Source of the DNA: an uncultured Ruminococcus sp.
GTDB lineage: Bacteria; Bacillota; Clostridia; Oscillospirales; Ruminococcaceae
Direction of reading: 5' to 3'
Assembly: GCA_947174965.1 (NCBI GenBank)
Contig: CAMWKY010000038.1
Coordinates: 1 to 11,482, forward strand
DNA length: 11,482 bases
This document shows positions 1 through 7,377 of the stretch, one piece after another (position 1 is the first letter of the stretch; every line of letters starts with the position of its first letter). Under the pieces are notes generated by a model. It had not been told where the DNA came from. It ran no database searches and saw nothing but the letters and a program-made list of their open reading frames with translations. A program made the translations under genes and the position numbers.

Positions 1-17
1 AATTTTATAAAAAGTAC

Positions 18-46
18 TTGAAAAATCAAAAAAAAAGTGATATAAT
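18..46 (+). promoter_or_regulatory. Sigma-A-type promoter of the tRNA-Gln gene
   Basis: A -35 box TTGAAA (18-23) and a perfect -10 box TATAAT (41-46) are separated by exactly 17 bases. A TG at 38-39 gives an extended -10 (TGN before TATAAT). Transcription would begin near 52-55, about 30 bases before the tRNA. The flanking A-runs upstream may act as an UP-like element; that part is inference. Confidence 0.85.
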
Positions 47-83
47 ATAAAAGCTGAATGATTCACAGCAGATATAAAGACAC

Positions 84-159
84 TGGGGTGTCGCCAAGCG
101 GTAAGGCAACGGACTCTGACTCCGTCACTTCCGGGGTTCGAATCCCTGCACCCCAACCA
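84..159 (+). tRNA. tRNA-Gln, anticodon CUG
   Basis: This is a complete cloverleaf with the CCA end encoded. The acceptor stem is TGGGGTG (84-90) paired with CACCCCA (149-155), followed by discriminator A156 and CCA 157-159. The anticodon stem is ACGGA (109-113) with TCCGT (121-125), enclosing a seven-base loop with T115 before anticodon CTG (116-118), which reads CAG codons. The T arm is CGGGG (132-136) with CCCTG (144-148) around the loop TTCGAAT, with one G-U pair. The U-A first pair and the GCCAAGCGGTAAGGCA D-arm are typical of bacterial glutamine tRNAs. It has its own promoter upstream and a terminator immediately downstream, so it looks like a single-gene unit, convergent with the large minus-strand operon. 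Confidence 0.97.
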
Positions 160-164
160 GTTTC

Positions 165-195
165 AAAGCGGTATACTTTTGTATATCGCTTTTTT
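165..195 (+). terminator. Intrinsic terminator of the tRNA-Gln transcript
   Basis: A 12-base-pair stem (165-176 with 181-192, one G-U pair) closes a TTTT loop and runs into a T-run (190-195). It starts six bases after the CCA end of the tRNA. The stem is only moderately GC-rich, and a second, stronger hairpin lies about 20 bases further on. Confidence 0.8.
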
Positions 196-209
196 ATATT
201 ATTTAACTC

Positions 210-256
210 AAAAAAATCCTGTAATGCTTTTTCTTGCATTACAGGAATCTTTTTTT
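210..256. terminator. Bidirectional intrinsic terminator between convergent units
   Basis: A perfect 11-base-pair inverted repeat, TCCTGTAATGC (217-227) and GCATTACAGGA (236-246), has an eight-base T-rich loop. On the minus strand it begins eight bases after the stop codon of the 92-residue gene and is followed at once by seven T (plus-strand A 210-216). This makes it the end of the minus-strand operon. On the plus strand it is followed by ATC and seven T (250-256), so it can also stop read-through from the tRNA gene. The plus-strand T-run overlaps the stop codon of the opposing gene. Confidence 0.9.
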
Positions 257-533
257 AATTGGAGAGTGCTTTGTCAAGCCATATTTTAGCCGTGTCAAGA
301 GCCTCATAAAGTCCGCCGTCACGGTCTGAACGTCTCACAATTTTTTTCATAGGGTCATCTTCATGTGTGTCAAGCTGAATTACTCTGACTTTTGACGTAA
401 TATCTTCACCATCAATTTTCTTTGTTTCAAGTATCTGAATCCATATTACATAGGGTTCAGACATATAGCCATAGTAAAGCTGATTACCGCATCTTACAAG
501 CGGATAGCCTTTGTATGTGTTGAATTTTTCCAT
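255..533 (-). CDS. Small protein of unknown function, last gene of the Gld-like ABC cluster
   Basis: I do not recognise a named family for this 92-residue protein. It has no signal peptide or membrane segment and looks cytosolic. Visible features are an N-terminal patch that looks beta-rich (FNTYKGYPLVRCGNQLYYGY, residues 4-23), a central hydrophobic strand (YVIWIQIL, 28-35) and a C-terminal amphipathic helix (LYEALDTAKIWLDKAL). The start is well supported: AGGAGG (plus-strand 541-546) lies seven bases before the ATG. It follows the DUF4340 gene by 34 bases with no terminator between them, and the operon terminator lies eight bases after its stop. It is therefore probably co-transcribed with the ABC exporter genes, but a functional link is inference. 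Similar short proteins of unknown function may exist in other Clostridia; I could not check. Confidence 0.85.
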   Translation of the reverse strand: MEKFNTYKGYPLVRCGNQLYYGYMSEPYVIWIQILETKKIDGEDITSKVRVIQLDTHEDDPMKKIVRRSDRDGGLYEALDTAKIWLDKALSN

Positions 534-567
534 ATTTTTTCCTCCTTTTAGTATTTACAGTATGCTG

Positions 568-2088
568 TTATTTCCACGTAGTTGCGAAATCTTCATCAGT
601 AGCAAATTTCTTTGTGTTTTCGATAAGTGTCTCAACAAATGACTTTGCAATAAAAAATCTGCTTTCACCGTCAATGGCAATAATAGCTGTCATATTTGAA
701 TAATCATAAAAATCAAACTTGCACTTCTTTTTTTCATATGCATCTGTATATTCAATTGTAGCCATTGGCTCTTTTGACGGGAGTTTTTCCTCAAACGCAA
801 AATCTTCTGCATTTCCACTTATAAGAAAAGAATAGAATAATCTGTAACGCTCACTGTCAAAATCCTGTCCGTTAAGTTTAACTGCAAAATCAGCTGATTT
901 AGGTGATTCAAGTTTTTCATCAGGATTTATCTGTTCTATTTCAAAATTATACTCATCATCTCCTGCTGTAACTTTCATATCAGATATGCTCCATACATAT
1001 GACGCCATATACATGGTTGAAGCAATGTCAACCGGCTTTACAGTAACCCACTTTGCCTTATCAACAGATACAGTAAATATAATATCACTGTCCTCTAACA
1101 TTGCATAACAGCACTTTCCGTTTTCGCTGTCATTGAAAGGCTCACTCAACAGCAGTCTGTATTCATTTTTATCATTACATCTCATAGTAACAGTGCAGAA
1201 TGGTTCTTTAAGTCCCGCCTCTGCAATGTCATCATCTGTACAATGCACACTGTAAACTTCTGACGCATATAGTCCGAACATACCTGTTGTTATATCATTT
1301 GAATCCTCAACAGAAAGGTAAGCCTCAACAGGCTCTTTCATGATATGAGCTGCTGAAGTACCTGCATGAAACCTGCTGTCGTCGTCATTATCGTCATATT
1401 CAAGAAATATATCATAGTCAAGGTCGTCACGTTCAATTCTAAGACTTTCAACTATCGGCATTTCGTCAGGCGATTCCAGAATAGTTGTATCAACAAGTTC
1501 CATAGCTTTCTTGCTGTAGTTTGCTATAGTTGAATTATTTACAGTATAAACGGTATTGCTGTTGTCAAGCATAACATAAGTTACAGCACCCGACGGAGCT
1601 TCATTACCTATGAAAAGCGTGTATTTTGTACCTGTTTCATACTCAATATCAACAGTAATTTCAGGTGAATCAAGCCCGAATTTTTCAGGATTTGTGCAGT
1701 CTTCCTCAATTACATCAACTGATGTAAGACCATTTGCATTATTTGCAAGAGTACCAATAATTGAAGTTTTCATTGCAATATCCTGAAAACCGTCAAGAGT
1801 ATATGTTGCAGAAGTTTCACTTGTTGCAGGTGTTTTCTGTACAACATGAAGTTCACCGTCTGCATTTTTTACATCAACAGTTTTTATAATACTACTTTGC
1901 TCATCTTCTGAAACATTATCATCATGTATAAGGACAATATTCTGCTGTTCAGATTCAGAACTCTCCAAACTGATACTTGAATCGGGATTTTTTTTGTCAG
2001 GGTCAGTTAGTACAAGTGCGGTATATCCTCCGCCAAGAACAGCAAGAACTGCTGTAAGTCCAATAATTCCTTTAACTGATTTTTTCAT
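568..2088 (-). CDS. DUF4340 domain protein, membrane-anchored, partner of Gld-like ABC exporter
   Basis: The 506-residue protein has one N-terminal membrane segment (about residues 7-27, after MKKSVK). A serine- and acid-rich linker (about 30-95) follows, then a long region predicted to be outside the cell. That region carries the DUF4340 pattern: FGLDSPEITV (137-146), a strand ending in FIGNEAP (159-165), then Y-x-ML and VYTV (180-183). Similar blocks recur near residues 290-340 and, more weakly, 436-482, which suggests internal repeats. DUF4340 proteins are commonly encoded beside GldG-type proteins and ABC-2 permeases, as here; their biochemical role is not established. The start codon overlaps the stop of the GldG-like gene by four bases (ATGA), and GGAG is placed about nine bases upstream, so translation is probably coupled. 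No catalytic motif was seen. Confidence 0.88.
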   Translation of the reverse strand: MKKSVKGIIGLTAVLAVLGGGYTALVLTDPDKKNPDSSISLESSESEQQNIVLIHDDNVSEDEQSSIIKTVDVKNADGELHVVQKTPATSETSATYTLDGFQDIAMKTSIIGTLANNANGLTSVDVIEEDCTNPEKFGLDSPEITVDIEYETGTKYTLFIGNEAPSGAVTYVMLDNSNTVYTVNNSTIANYSKKAMELVDTTILESPDEMPIVESLRIERDDLDYDIFLEYDDNDDDSRFHAGTSAAHIMKEPVEAYLSVEDSNDITTGMFGLYASEVYSVHCTDDDIAEAGLKEPFCTVTMRCNDKNEYRLLLSEPFNDSENGKCCYAMLEDSDIIFTVSVDKAKWVTVKPVDIASTMYMASYVWSISDMKVTAGDDEYNFEIEQINPDEKLESPKSADFAVKLNGQDFDSERYRLFYSFLISGNAEDFAFEEKLPSKEPMATIEYTDAYEKKKCKFDFYDYSNMTAIIAIDGESRFFIAKSFVETLIENTKKFATDEDFATTWK

Positions 2089-3710
2089 TTATTTTTTCTC
2101 CATAACAATACAGAAACACCAGCAACAGCAATAAGCAACGGTATCACAATTATAACAATCAGTTCAATAACTCTTGCTGTTGATGCTTTCATTGCAAGAC
2201 TTGTCTGCTGAAGTGACTTTTCAGAAATAATAGTGCTTTCTTCCTTGCCTGACATATTATTTATAATATTAAGAACAGCATTTGCATTATTGTATGTGTT
2301 TGTACCTGAAAGTACTGAATTATCAAGCATAAACGGACTGCTTATTACAAGTAAATCACTTCCGAAAACCTTTATACCTATAGATGATTCACGTCTTGCT
2401 TTTACAATAACATTATATGATGCTTTTTCGTCAGACTTTTCGCCTGTTTCGATTCCCATAAGATAAGAACTTGATGAAGATTTAAGAATTTCATCTGTAA
2501 TTCCGTCATTATTCTTGTTTAAGATGTTTATGGGCTTTGCATATGCTGAAATAATCGGGAGTGCCTCATTTGGCAGATTTCCTACAGCATCACTGTCTGC
2601 AATTTCCATTATAGGAGCATAATCAATCACACCAAGAGAAGAATAAGTTGCCTGTATCATATTTTCTGTTTCTTCCATAATAGCTGATTGCTCTATCTCA
2701 ATTTTCCAGTCTGCTAAAAATTCGCTGATATTAGGAAGATTTACAGCATAGAAGTTCGGAACATAGATAACATCTCTTTCATATTCTCCGCCATTGTAGA
2801 GAAAATCACTGAACTTTGTTATAATATCCTGTGTGAAGTCGTAGGCAGGGCAGGCAAGCACAAGCATATCATAATCATCAGGACTTAAAGAATCCTCTGC
2901 AACATCTATTTCTGTACAGTCATAGCCGTTTGTTGAAAGAAAGTCCTCAAATGATGCTATAATTGAAGCATGAGTATAATCAGTAACAGATTGTCCGTTC
3001 ATTGTTGTTATAAATGCAGTTCTTATAGGCTTTGTATCTGCAACAGCCCTTATAGCAGAAGTAATTGTACTTTCGCCGACAAAAGTCATTCTGATATTTG
3101 CCTGCGTGCTGTCCTGTGACGGTGTAATCATGCCTGAAACCTTGTCCGGCTCAATAACTTTTACACGCTCGCCACACTGTAAAACAATACTTCCCTGCTG
3201 AATTTCTCCATTATAGTATTTGCTGAACTTTGTAACAACATCAGGGTCTTTATTCATGTCAACATATTTTACAGTAATTTTTCCGTTGCCCTGTTCTGAA
3301 TATACGGAATACTTATCCAGTATTTCAGGGATAATCTCGTAAGGCATTTCAACAACAATACCATAATACTGATAGAACATTTCTTTGTAACGTTGAGACA
3401 TTATTGTAAAATAATCCCTTGTCATCATTACAGTAATATCAATATTTTTGTCAAGAGCCTTTACAGCATCTATTGATTCCTCTGTAATCTCATATCTGTT
3501 GTCGGGAGTAAGGTCAAGCTTTATCGGGTAACGCTTCATAAGAAGTCCGCACATAAGATTTATCACAACAACAATAGCTATAACAAGTACAATAACAGCA
3601 ACAGACATTGAACCAAATTTCAGTTTTTTGAAATTTTTCGGCTTTTTCTCCTTGATGGATACTTCACCGTCAATAGAAGTTTCTTTTAAATCTTTTTCTT
3701 TTTTGCTCAT
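2085..3710 (-). CDS. GldG-like membrane-anchored component of an ABC exporter
   Basis: The 541-residue protein has a lysine-rich cytosolic N-terminus (1-33), a membrane segment (about 34-57), a large extracytoplasmic region and a C-terminal membrane segment (about 515-536) ending in WRKNK. This is the layout of GldG-family proteins. Family-like features are LDLTPDNRYEIT (65-76) just after the first membrane segment, GESTITSAIRAV (212-223), a start-of-domain strand IRTAFITTMNG (229-239), and DYDMLVLACPAYD (279-291) followed by LYNGG (304-308). The last two resemble the GATase-like fold region of GldG. It lies 23 bases after the permease gene, with AAGGAAG as ribosome binding site, and overlaps the DUF4340 start. 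In Flavobacterium, GldG works with GldA and GldF as a transporter needed for gliding. In this Firmicute the substrate is unknown, so the symbol is withheld. Confidence 0.88.
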   Translation of the reverse strand: MSKKEKDLKETSIDGEVSIKEKKPKNFKKLKFGSMSVAVIVLVIAIVVVINLMCGLLMKRYPIKLDLTPDNRYEITEESIDAVKALDKNIDITVMMTRDYFTIMSQRYKEMFYQYYGIVVEMPYEIIPEILDKYSVYSEQGNGKITVKYVDMNKDPDVVTKFSKYYNGEIQQGSIVLQCGERVKVIEPDKVSGMITPSQDSTQANIRMTFVGESTITSAIRAVADTKPIRTAFITTMNGQSVTDYTHASIIASFEDFLSTNGYDCTEIDVAEDSLSPDDYDMLVLACPAYDFTQDIITKFSDFLYNGGEYERDVIYVPNFYAVNLPNISEFLADWKIEIEQSAIMEETENMIQATYSSLGVIDYAPIMEIADSDAVGNLPNEALPIISAYAKPINILNKNNDGITDEILKSSSSSYLMGIETGEKSDEKASYNVIVKARRESSIGIKVFGSDLLVISSPFMLDNSVLSGTNTYNNANAVLNIINNMSGKEESTIISEKSLQQTSLAMKASTARVIELIVIIVIPLLIAVAGVSVLLWRKNK

Positions 3711-3733
3711 TGGTATAACTTCCTTTCTGTAGA

Positions 3734-4438
3734 TTAACCCCAGCGTCTCTTGTCAAGAACTCTGACTGTAAAGAAGTTAAAGAGAAAAGCTGTACTGATA
3801 AAAAATACTATACTTGAGAGATTGAATACACCGCTTGTAAACTCAATATATCTTGAATAGAATGAGAGTGAAAGCATAGCTTTCTGAATGTATTCATTTT
3901 CTATATTTGATGCAAGTGAATCAAAAAGATACAACACAAAAAGTGCAAGCATACTTGCAACAGCAGATGCCATCTGATTTTCTGTAAGTGACGAAACAAA
4001 AATTCCTACAGCAATAAAAGCAGAACCAAGAAAAAGCATTGCAAAGTAGTTGCCGAGAAGTGATGCCCACATTACCTCACCATAAACAGCTATTATCAGA
4101 GTATAGATAAATACAACACTTTCTGCAATAATAAATAAAGTAAGTGCCGCAAAATATTTTCCAAGAACGATAGACCATAAGCCTATAGGTGCAGTAAGAA
4201 GTCCCTGGTCTGTTCGGTTTTTCTTTTCCTCACTCATAAGCTTCATTGTAAGAATCGGAATAAGAAACAGCACTATAATAAACATAGAGCCAAACATTGA
4301 TGACATATTGGAAGTACCTGAACCGATTACATTGAAAAAGAAAAATATTCCTGAAATAAGTGAAAAAACTGAAAGGAACACATATGCAAGTCCCGAAGTA
4401 AAAAATGCACCCATTTCACGTCTGTATATAGCTCCCAT
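3734..4438 (-). CDS. ABC-2 type permease, GldF-like
   Basis: The 234-residue integral membrane protein shows about six hydrophobic segments (approximately 16-37, 50-68, 98-118, 128-150, 155-175 and 205-225). This is the usual number and length for ABC-2 permeases of the GldF/NosY type. Between segments two and three is the family motif LTMKLMSEEKKNRTDQGLLTAP (split here: LTMKLMSEEKK at 63-73, LLTAP at 80-84), the cytosolic stretch that contacts the ATPase. It starts with ATG in a one-base overlap with the ATPase stop codon (TAATG), and GGAGGAG lies about eight bases upstream. It is the membrane channel of the ATPase encoded just before it. Export rather than import is inferred from family membership and from the absence of a typical substrate-binding lipoprotein. 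Confidence 0.92.
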   Translation of the reverse strand: MGAIYRREMGAFFTSGLAYVFLSVFSLISGIFFFFNVIGSGTSNMSSMFGSMFIIVLFLIPILTMKLMSEEKKNRTDQGLLTAPIGLWSIVLGKYFAALTLFIIAESVVFIYTLIIAVYGEVMWASLLGNYFAMLFLGSAFIAVGIFVSSLTENQMASAVASMLALFVLYLFDSLASNIENEYIQKAMLSLSFYSRYIEFTSGVFNLSSIVFFISTAFLFNFFTVRVLDKRRWG

Positions 4439-5493
4439 TATTTCTCTCCTCCTTTATTTTCTTCTATTTCAGAAGCAATAAGTTCGCCGTCCTTGACATC
4501 AAGTTCAATTTTTGGTGACTTTTTTTCTGCATTATTAACAAAAGAATCGTCCATTGTAATTTTAAGGAATATATCTTCTAAAGTAAGGTCAGAAAGCTGC
4601 ATCATCAGAATATTCCAACCTTTTTCCTTGCAGATATTATTTATTGCACGTCTGATGTCAGTCTGTCCGTCTGTTTCAACATCATAATCATAGATGCCTT
4701 TTTCTCTCTCCATATCAGCACGCACATATTTTACGCCGTCAATACTTTTGATAGCATCAACAATAACTTGCTTATCGTCTTTTGTATGTGTACTGCCCTC
4801 AATTCTAAGAGTCATTTTGTGCTGATTTGTAATATTTCTTGCAATTTCGTCTGCTGTACCATGTGCGGCAACAACACCCTTGTTTATAATAATGATTCTG
4901 TCGCATACAGCCTGAATTTCAGGAAGAATGTGTGACGAAAGTATAACAGTGTGATTTTTGCCAAGCTTTTTAATGAGTGTACGTATCTCAATAATCTGAT
5001 TCGGGTCAAGTCCAACTGTAGGCTCATCAAGAATAAGTACAGGCGGATTATTTATAAGAGCCTGAGCAAGTCCGACTCTCTGCTTGTAACCTTTTGAAAG
5101 ATTGCGGATAAGTCTGCCCTTTACCTGAGAAATCTTGCAGAGACTGCATATTTCCTCAAGATGCTTTTTTCTTGACAGCTTACACTTCTTCAAATCAAAC
5201 ATGAAATTAAGATAGCCATCAACAGTCATATCCACGTAAAGCGGAGGGATTTCCGGCAGATAACCTATATTTGACTTTGCTTTGATAGGGTCTTCCAGAA
5301 TATCCACTCCATTGATTTTAATATGTCCTGATGTTGATGAAATATAGCCCGTAAGCATATTCATCGTGGTTGACTTTCCTGCTCCGTTCGGACCAAGAAA
5401 ACCGAGTATTTCACCCTTTTCAACCGTAAAACTTATACCTTTTACAGCTTTTTTGTCGCCGTAATTTTTTACAAGGTTTGTAACCTCAATCAT
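4438..5493 (-). CDS. ABC transporter ATP-binding protein, GldA-like
   Basis: The 351-residue cytosolic ATPase has all core ABC motifs: Walker A GPNGAGKST (34-42), a Q-loop region GYLPEIPPLY in which Glu replaces the usual Gln (77-86), signature LSKGYKQR (132-139), Walker B VLILDEP (152-158), D-loop GLDP and H-loop His188. The GYLPE form of the Q-loop is common in the GldA/CcmA-type branch. A regulatory-type domain with an alpha/beta look (about 225-312) ends in LTLEDIFLKIT, where many relatives stop. Here a hydrophilic tail of roughly 38 residues follows. The start is backed by AGGAGG (plus-strand 5505-5510). It is the first gene of the exporter cluster and lies 81 bases after ribF. It powers the permease encoded immediately downstream. 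Confidence 0.95.
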   Translation of the reverse strand: MIEVTNLVKNYGDKKAVKGISFTVEKGEILGFLGPNGAGKSTTMNMLTGYISSTSGHIKINGVDILEDPIKAKSNIGYLPEIPPLYVDMTVDGYLNFMFDLKKCKLSRKKHLEEICSLCKISQVKGRLIRNLSKGYKQRVGLAQALINNPPVLILDEPTVGLDPNQIIEIRTLIKKLGKNHTVILSSHILPEIQAVCDRIIIINKGVVAAHGTADEIARNITNQHKMTLRIEGSTHTKDDKQVIVDAIKSIDGVKYVRADMEREKGIYDYDVETDGQTDIRRAINNICKEKGWNILMMQLSDLTLEDIFLKITMDDSFVNNAEKKSPKIELDVKDGELIASEIEENKGGEK

Positions 5494-5532
5494 TTTGGCT
5501 TTGTCCTCCTGATATTTAAATTTAATATACCT

Positions 5533-5561
5533 TTTAAAATAATATAATATATATGTGACAA
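5533..5561 (-). promoter_or_regulatory. Possible weak promoter for the ABC exporter cluster
   Basis: In the 81-base gap between ribF and the ATPase gene, the minus strand has TTGTCA (5561-5556, five of six matches to the -35 consensus). After 17 bases comes TTTAAA (5538-5533, four of six to the -10 consensus). The region is extremely AT-rich, so chance matches are easy. No terminator hairpin was found in the gap, so transcription from the upstream operon may simply continue. Confidence 0.3.
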
Positions 5562-5574
5562 CAGCGTGAAAGCA

Positions 5575-6471
5575 TTACGAATTTTTTATGTTTATATGTT
5601 GTATATCTTCCATATCTTCGGCAATCTGCCTTTGAAGTTCACCCACAGAATCAAATTTCTGTTCGGGACGTATAAACTCCCTGATATTTACCTGAATATT
5701 CCTGCCGTACAAATCACCTGAAAAATCGATAATATGAGTTTCCGCAAGCGGTATTCCATTATAATTTACAGTTGGTTTCATGCCAATATTTGTCATAGCT
5801 CTGTACCATGCTCCGTCAATACACACGTCGGACGCATAAACACCATATTTCAGTACAAGCTGTCCCTTACTGAAAAGCTGATTTATCGTTGGAAAACCGA
5901 TAGTTCTGCCGAGTTCCGCACCATGAATAACTGTTCGATTAATAGCATAAGGCTCACCGAGAAACTGCCAAGCCCTTACAACATCACCATTCTGAAGCAT
6001 ATTACGAATAGCTGTTGACGAGACTGTCTCACCCTCATATACAACATCATCAGCAATACATACATCAAATCCGTATTTTCTGCCGAATGCATACAGTTCA
6101 CTTACTCCGCATGAAGCATTTTTGCCAAACCTGAAATCATTTCCGCAACAGACAAACCCTGTATTCAGCTTGTCAATGAGAATATTTTTAACGAACTCCT
6201 CACCGCTTAATCCGCATACTTCCTGAAACGATACAGAATAAATGTGACCGAGAAATCCAAGTCTGCATAATATATTCAGCTTATCAAGATGAGTATATAT
6301 ATATCCGTATTCCCCTTTGCTTTTTTTTAATACCATTGTCGGATTAAATGTAAAAACATAAGGAATCAGACCATTTTTTTCCTGCTCCAACGCCAGTTTC
6401 AGTACAGCACGGTGTCCAAGATGAATACCGTCGAAAAGACCAAGTGCAACAGCAGATTTTCTTTTTTCCAT
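5575..6471 (-). CDS. ribF: Bifunctional riboflavin kinase / FAD synthetase
   Basis: RibF phosphorylates riboflavin to FMN and adenylylates FMN to FAD in the cytosol. The 298-residue protein has the FAD synthetase nucleotidyltransferase domain first: GLFDGIHLGH (11-20), VCCGNDFRFGKNASCG (107-122, a VVGxDFxFG-type motif) and VSSTAIRNML (150-159). The riboflavin kinase domain follows: IGFPTIN (191-197, the GFPTxN metal/flavin site) and ETHIIDFSGDLYG (244-256), whose Glu244 matches the catalytic acid. The N-terminus is about ten or more residues shorter than in E. coli-type RibF, starting almost directly at the first core strand. The start is supported by GAGGTGA, which overlaps the truB stop codon; the intergenic gap is only nine bases. 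No FMN riboswitch precedes it, as expected for a gene inside an operon. Confidence 0.96.
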   Translation of the reverse strand: MEKRKSAVALGLFDGIHLGHRAVLKLALEQEKNGLIPYVFTFNPTMVLKKSKGEYGYIYTHLDKLNILCRLGFLGHIYSVSFQEVCGLSGEEFVKNILIDKLNTGFVCCGNDFRFGKNASCGVSELYAFGRKYGFDVCIADDVVYEGETVSSTAIRNMLQNGDVVRAWQFLGEPYAINRTVIHGAELGRTIGFPTINQLFSKGQLVLKYGVYASDVCIDGAWYRAMTNIGMKPTVNYNGIPLAETHIIDFSGDLYGRNIQVNIREFIRPEQKFDSVGELQRQIAEDMEDIQHINIKNS

Positions 6472-6480
6472 AAGTTCACC

Positions 6481-7377
6481 TCAGATAAAATTTTTAACAA
6501 CACGCAGTTCGCCTTTTTCAAAGTCCGCACACGCAACACCAATAAATTCCTTGTCATAGCTATATACAGAATATTCAGAAAACTCAGGCTTAATATGCTT
6601 TATGCGGTTCAAATCAAGTTTAACGCCGTTTTTGTACATTCTTGTCTGAACTTTGTTAAGCCTTGTTTTAGGAAGTCCGCTGAAAATACATTCTACAGAT
6701 ATAAGTGCTGCATATTCAATATTTCCCGAATCAGCAAGACTTTGAATTTCATCAAGTGTAAAGCAATCATCAAGTGAAAATCCACCCGACCATGTACGCA
6801 CAAGAGAAGTCATAACACCGCCACAGCCTAAAGAATTTCCAATATCATCAATAAGACTTCTGATATAAGTACCTTTTGAACAGATTACCGAAATCACTCC
6901 CGACTGCGAATCTTCGTCAAAGCTTTCAAGTTTTATACTGTCAACAGTTATTTCACGTTCAGGACGTTCTATTTCAATACCTTTTCTTGCAAGATTGCAT
7001 AACTTCTGCCCACCAATTTTAACTGCGGAATACATCGGCGGTATCTGCTTTATGTTTCCTGTGAACTTCGGAATTACATCAAGTACATCTTGTTTTGTTA
7101 CTTTCAATGAATGTTCTGATGTAACTGTACCTGTAATATCAAGTGTATCAGTAGAAATGCCGAATCTGAATCCGGCACGGTATGCTTTAGAAGTATCGGG
7201 CATCATATCACAAGCCTTTGTGGCATTTCCGATAAATACGGGCAAAACACCTGTTGCCATAGGGTCAAGAGTTCCGCTATGACCGATACGCTTTGTTTTA
7301 AGTATGCCACGCAGTTTTGCAATTACATCAAAAGAAGTAAATCCCTGCGGTTTGTCTATACAAATTATTCCGTTCAT
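6481..7377 (-). CDS. truB: tRNA pseudouridine(55) synthase
   Basis: TruB converts uridine 55 in the T-loop of tRNAs to pseudouridine. The 298-residue protein starts with the IDKPQGFTSFD motif (7-17) and contains GHSGTLDPMATGVLPV (32-47), with catalytic Asp38. It also has KAYRAGFRFG (64-73), QIPPMYSAVK (111-120) and CSKGTYIRSL (166-175), all standard TruB blocks. The last 75 or so residues form the RNA-binding C-terminal part. The length is normal for Firmicutes. The ATG overlaps the nrnA stop by four bases (ATGA), with AAAGG upstream inside nrnA, so translation is probably coupled. All catalytic elements are intact. Confidence 0.97.
   Translation of the reverse strand: MNGIICIDKPQGFTSFDVIAKLRGILKTKRIGHSGTLDPMATGVLPVFIGNATKACDMMPDTSKAYRAGFRFGISTDTLDITGTVTSEHSLKVTKQDVLDVIPKFTGNIKQIPPMYSAVKIGGQKLCNLARKGIEIERPEREITVDSIKLESFDEDSQSGVISVICSKGTYIRSLIDDIGNSLGCGGVMTSLVRTWSGGFSLDDCFTLDEIQSLADSGNIEYAALISVECIFSGLPKTRLNKVQTRMYKNGVKLDLNRIKHIKPEFSEYSVYSYDKEFIGVACADFEKGELRVVKNFI

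Noticed and set aside
58..258. Plus-strand open frame of 66 codons starting before the tRNA
   Set aside because: It runs straight through the tRNA-Gln gene and both terminator hairpins, and its start lies in the tRNA leader without a ribosome binding site.
5494..5574. FMN riboswitch or other structured leader near ribF and the exporter
   Set aside because: The gap is only 81 bases, lies downstream of ribF and lacks the multi-helix conserved core; ribF itself starts nine bases after truB.
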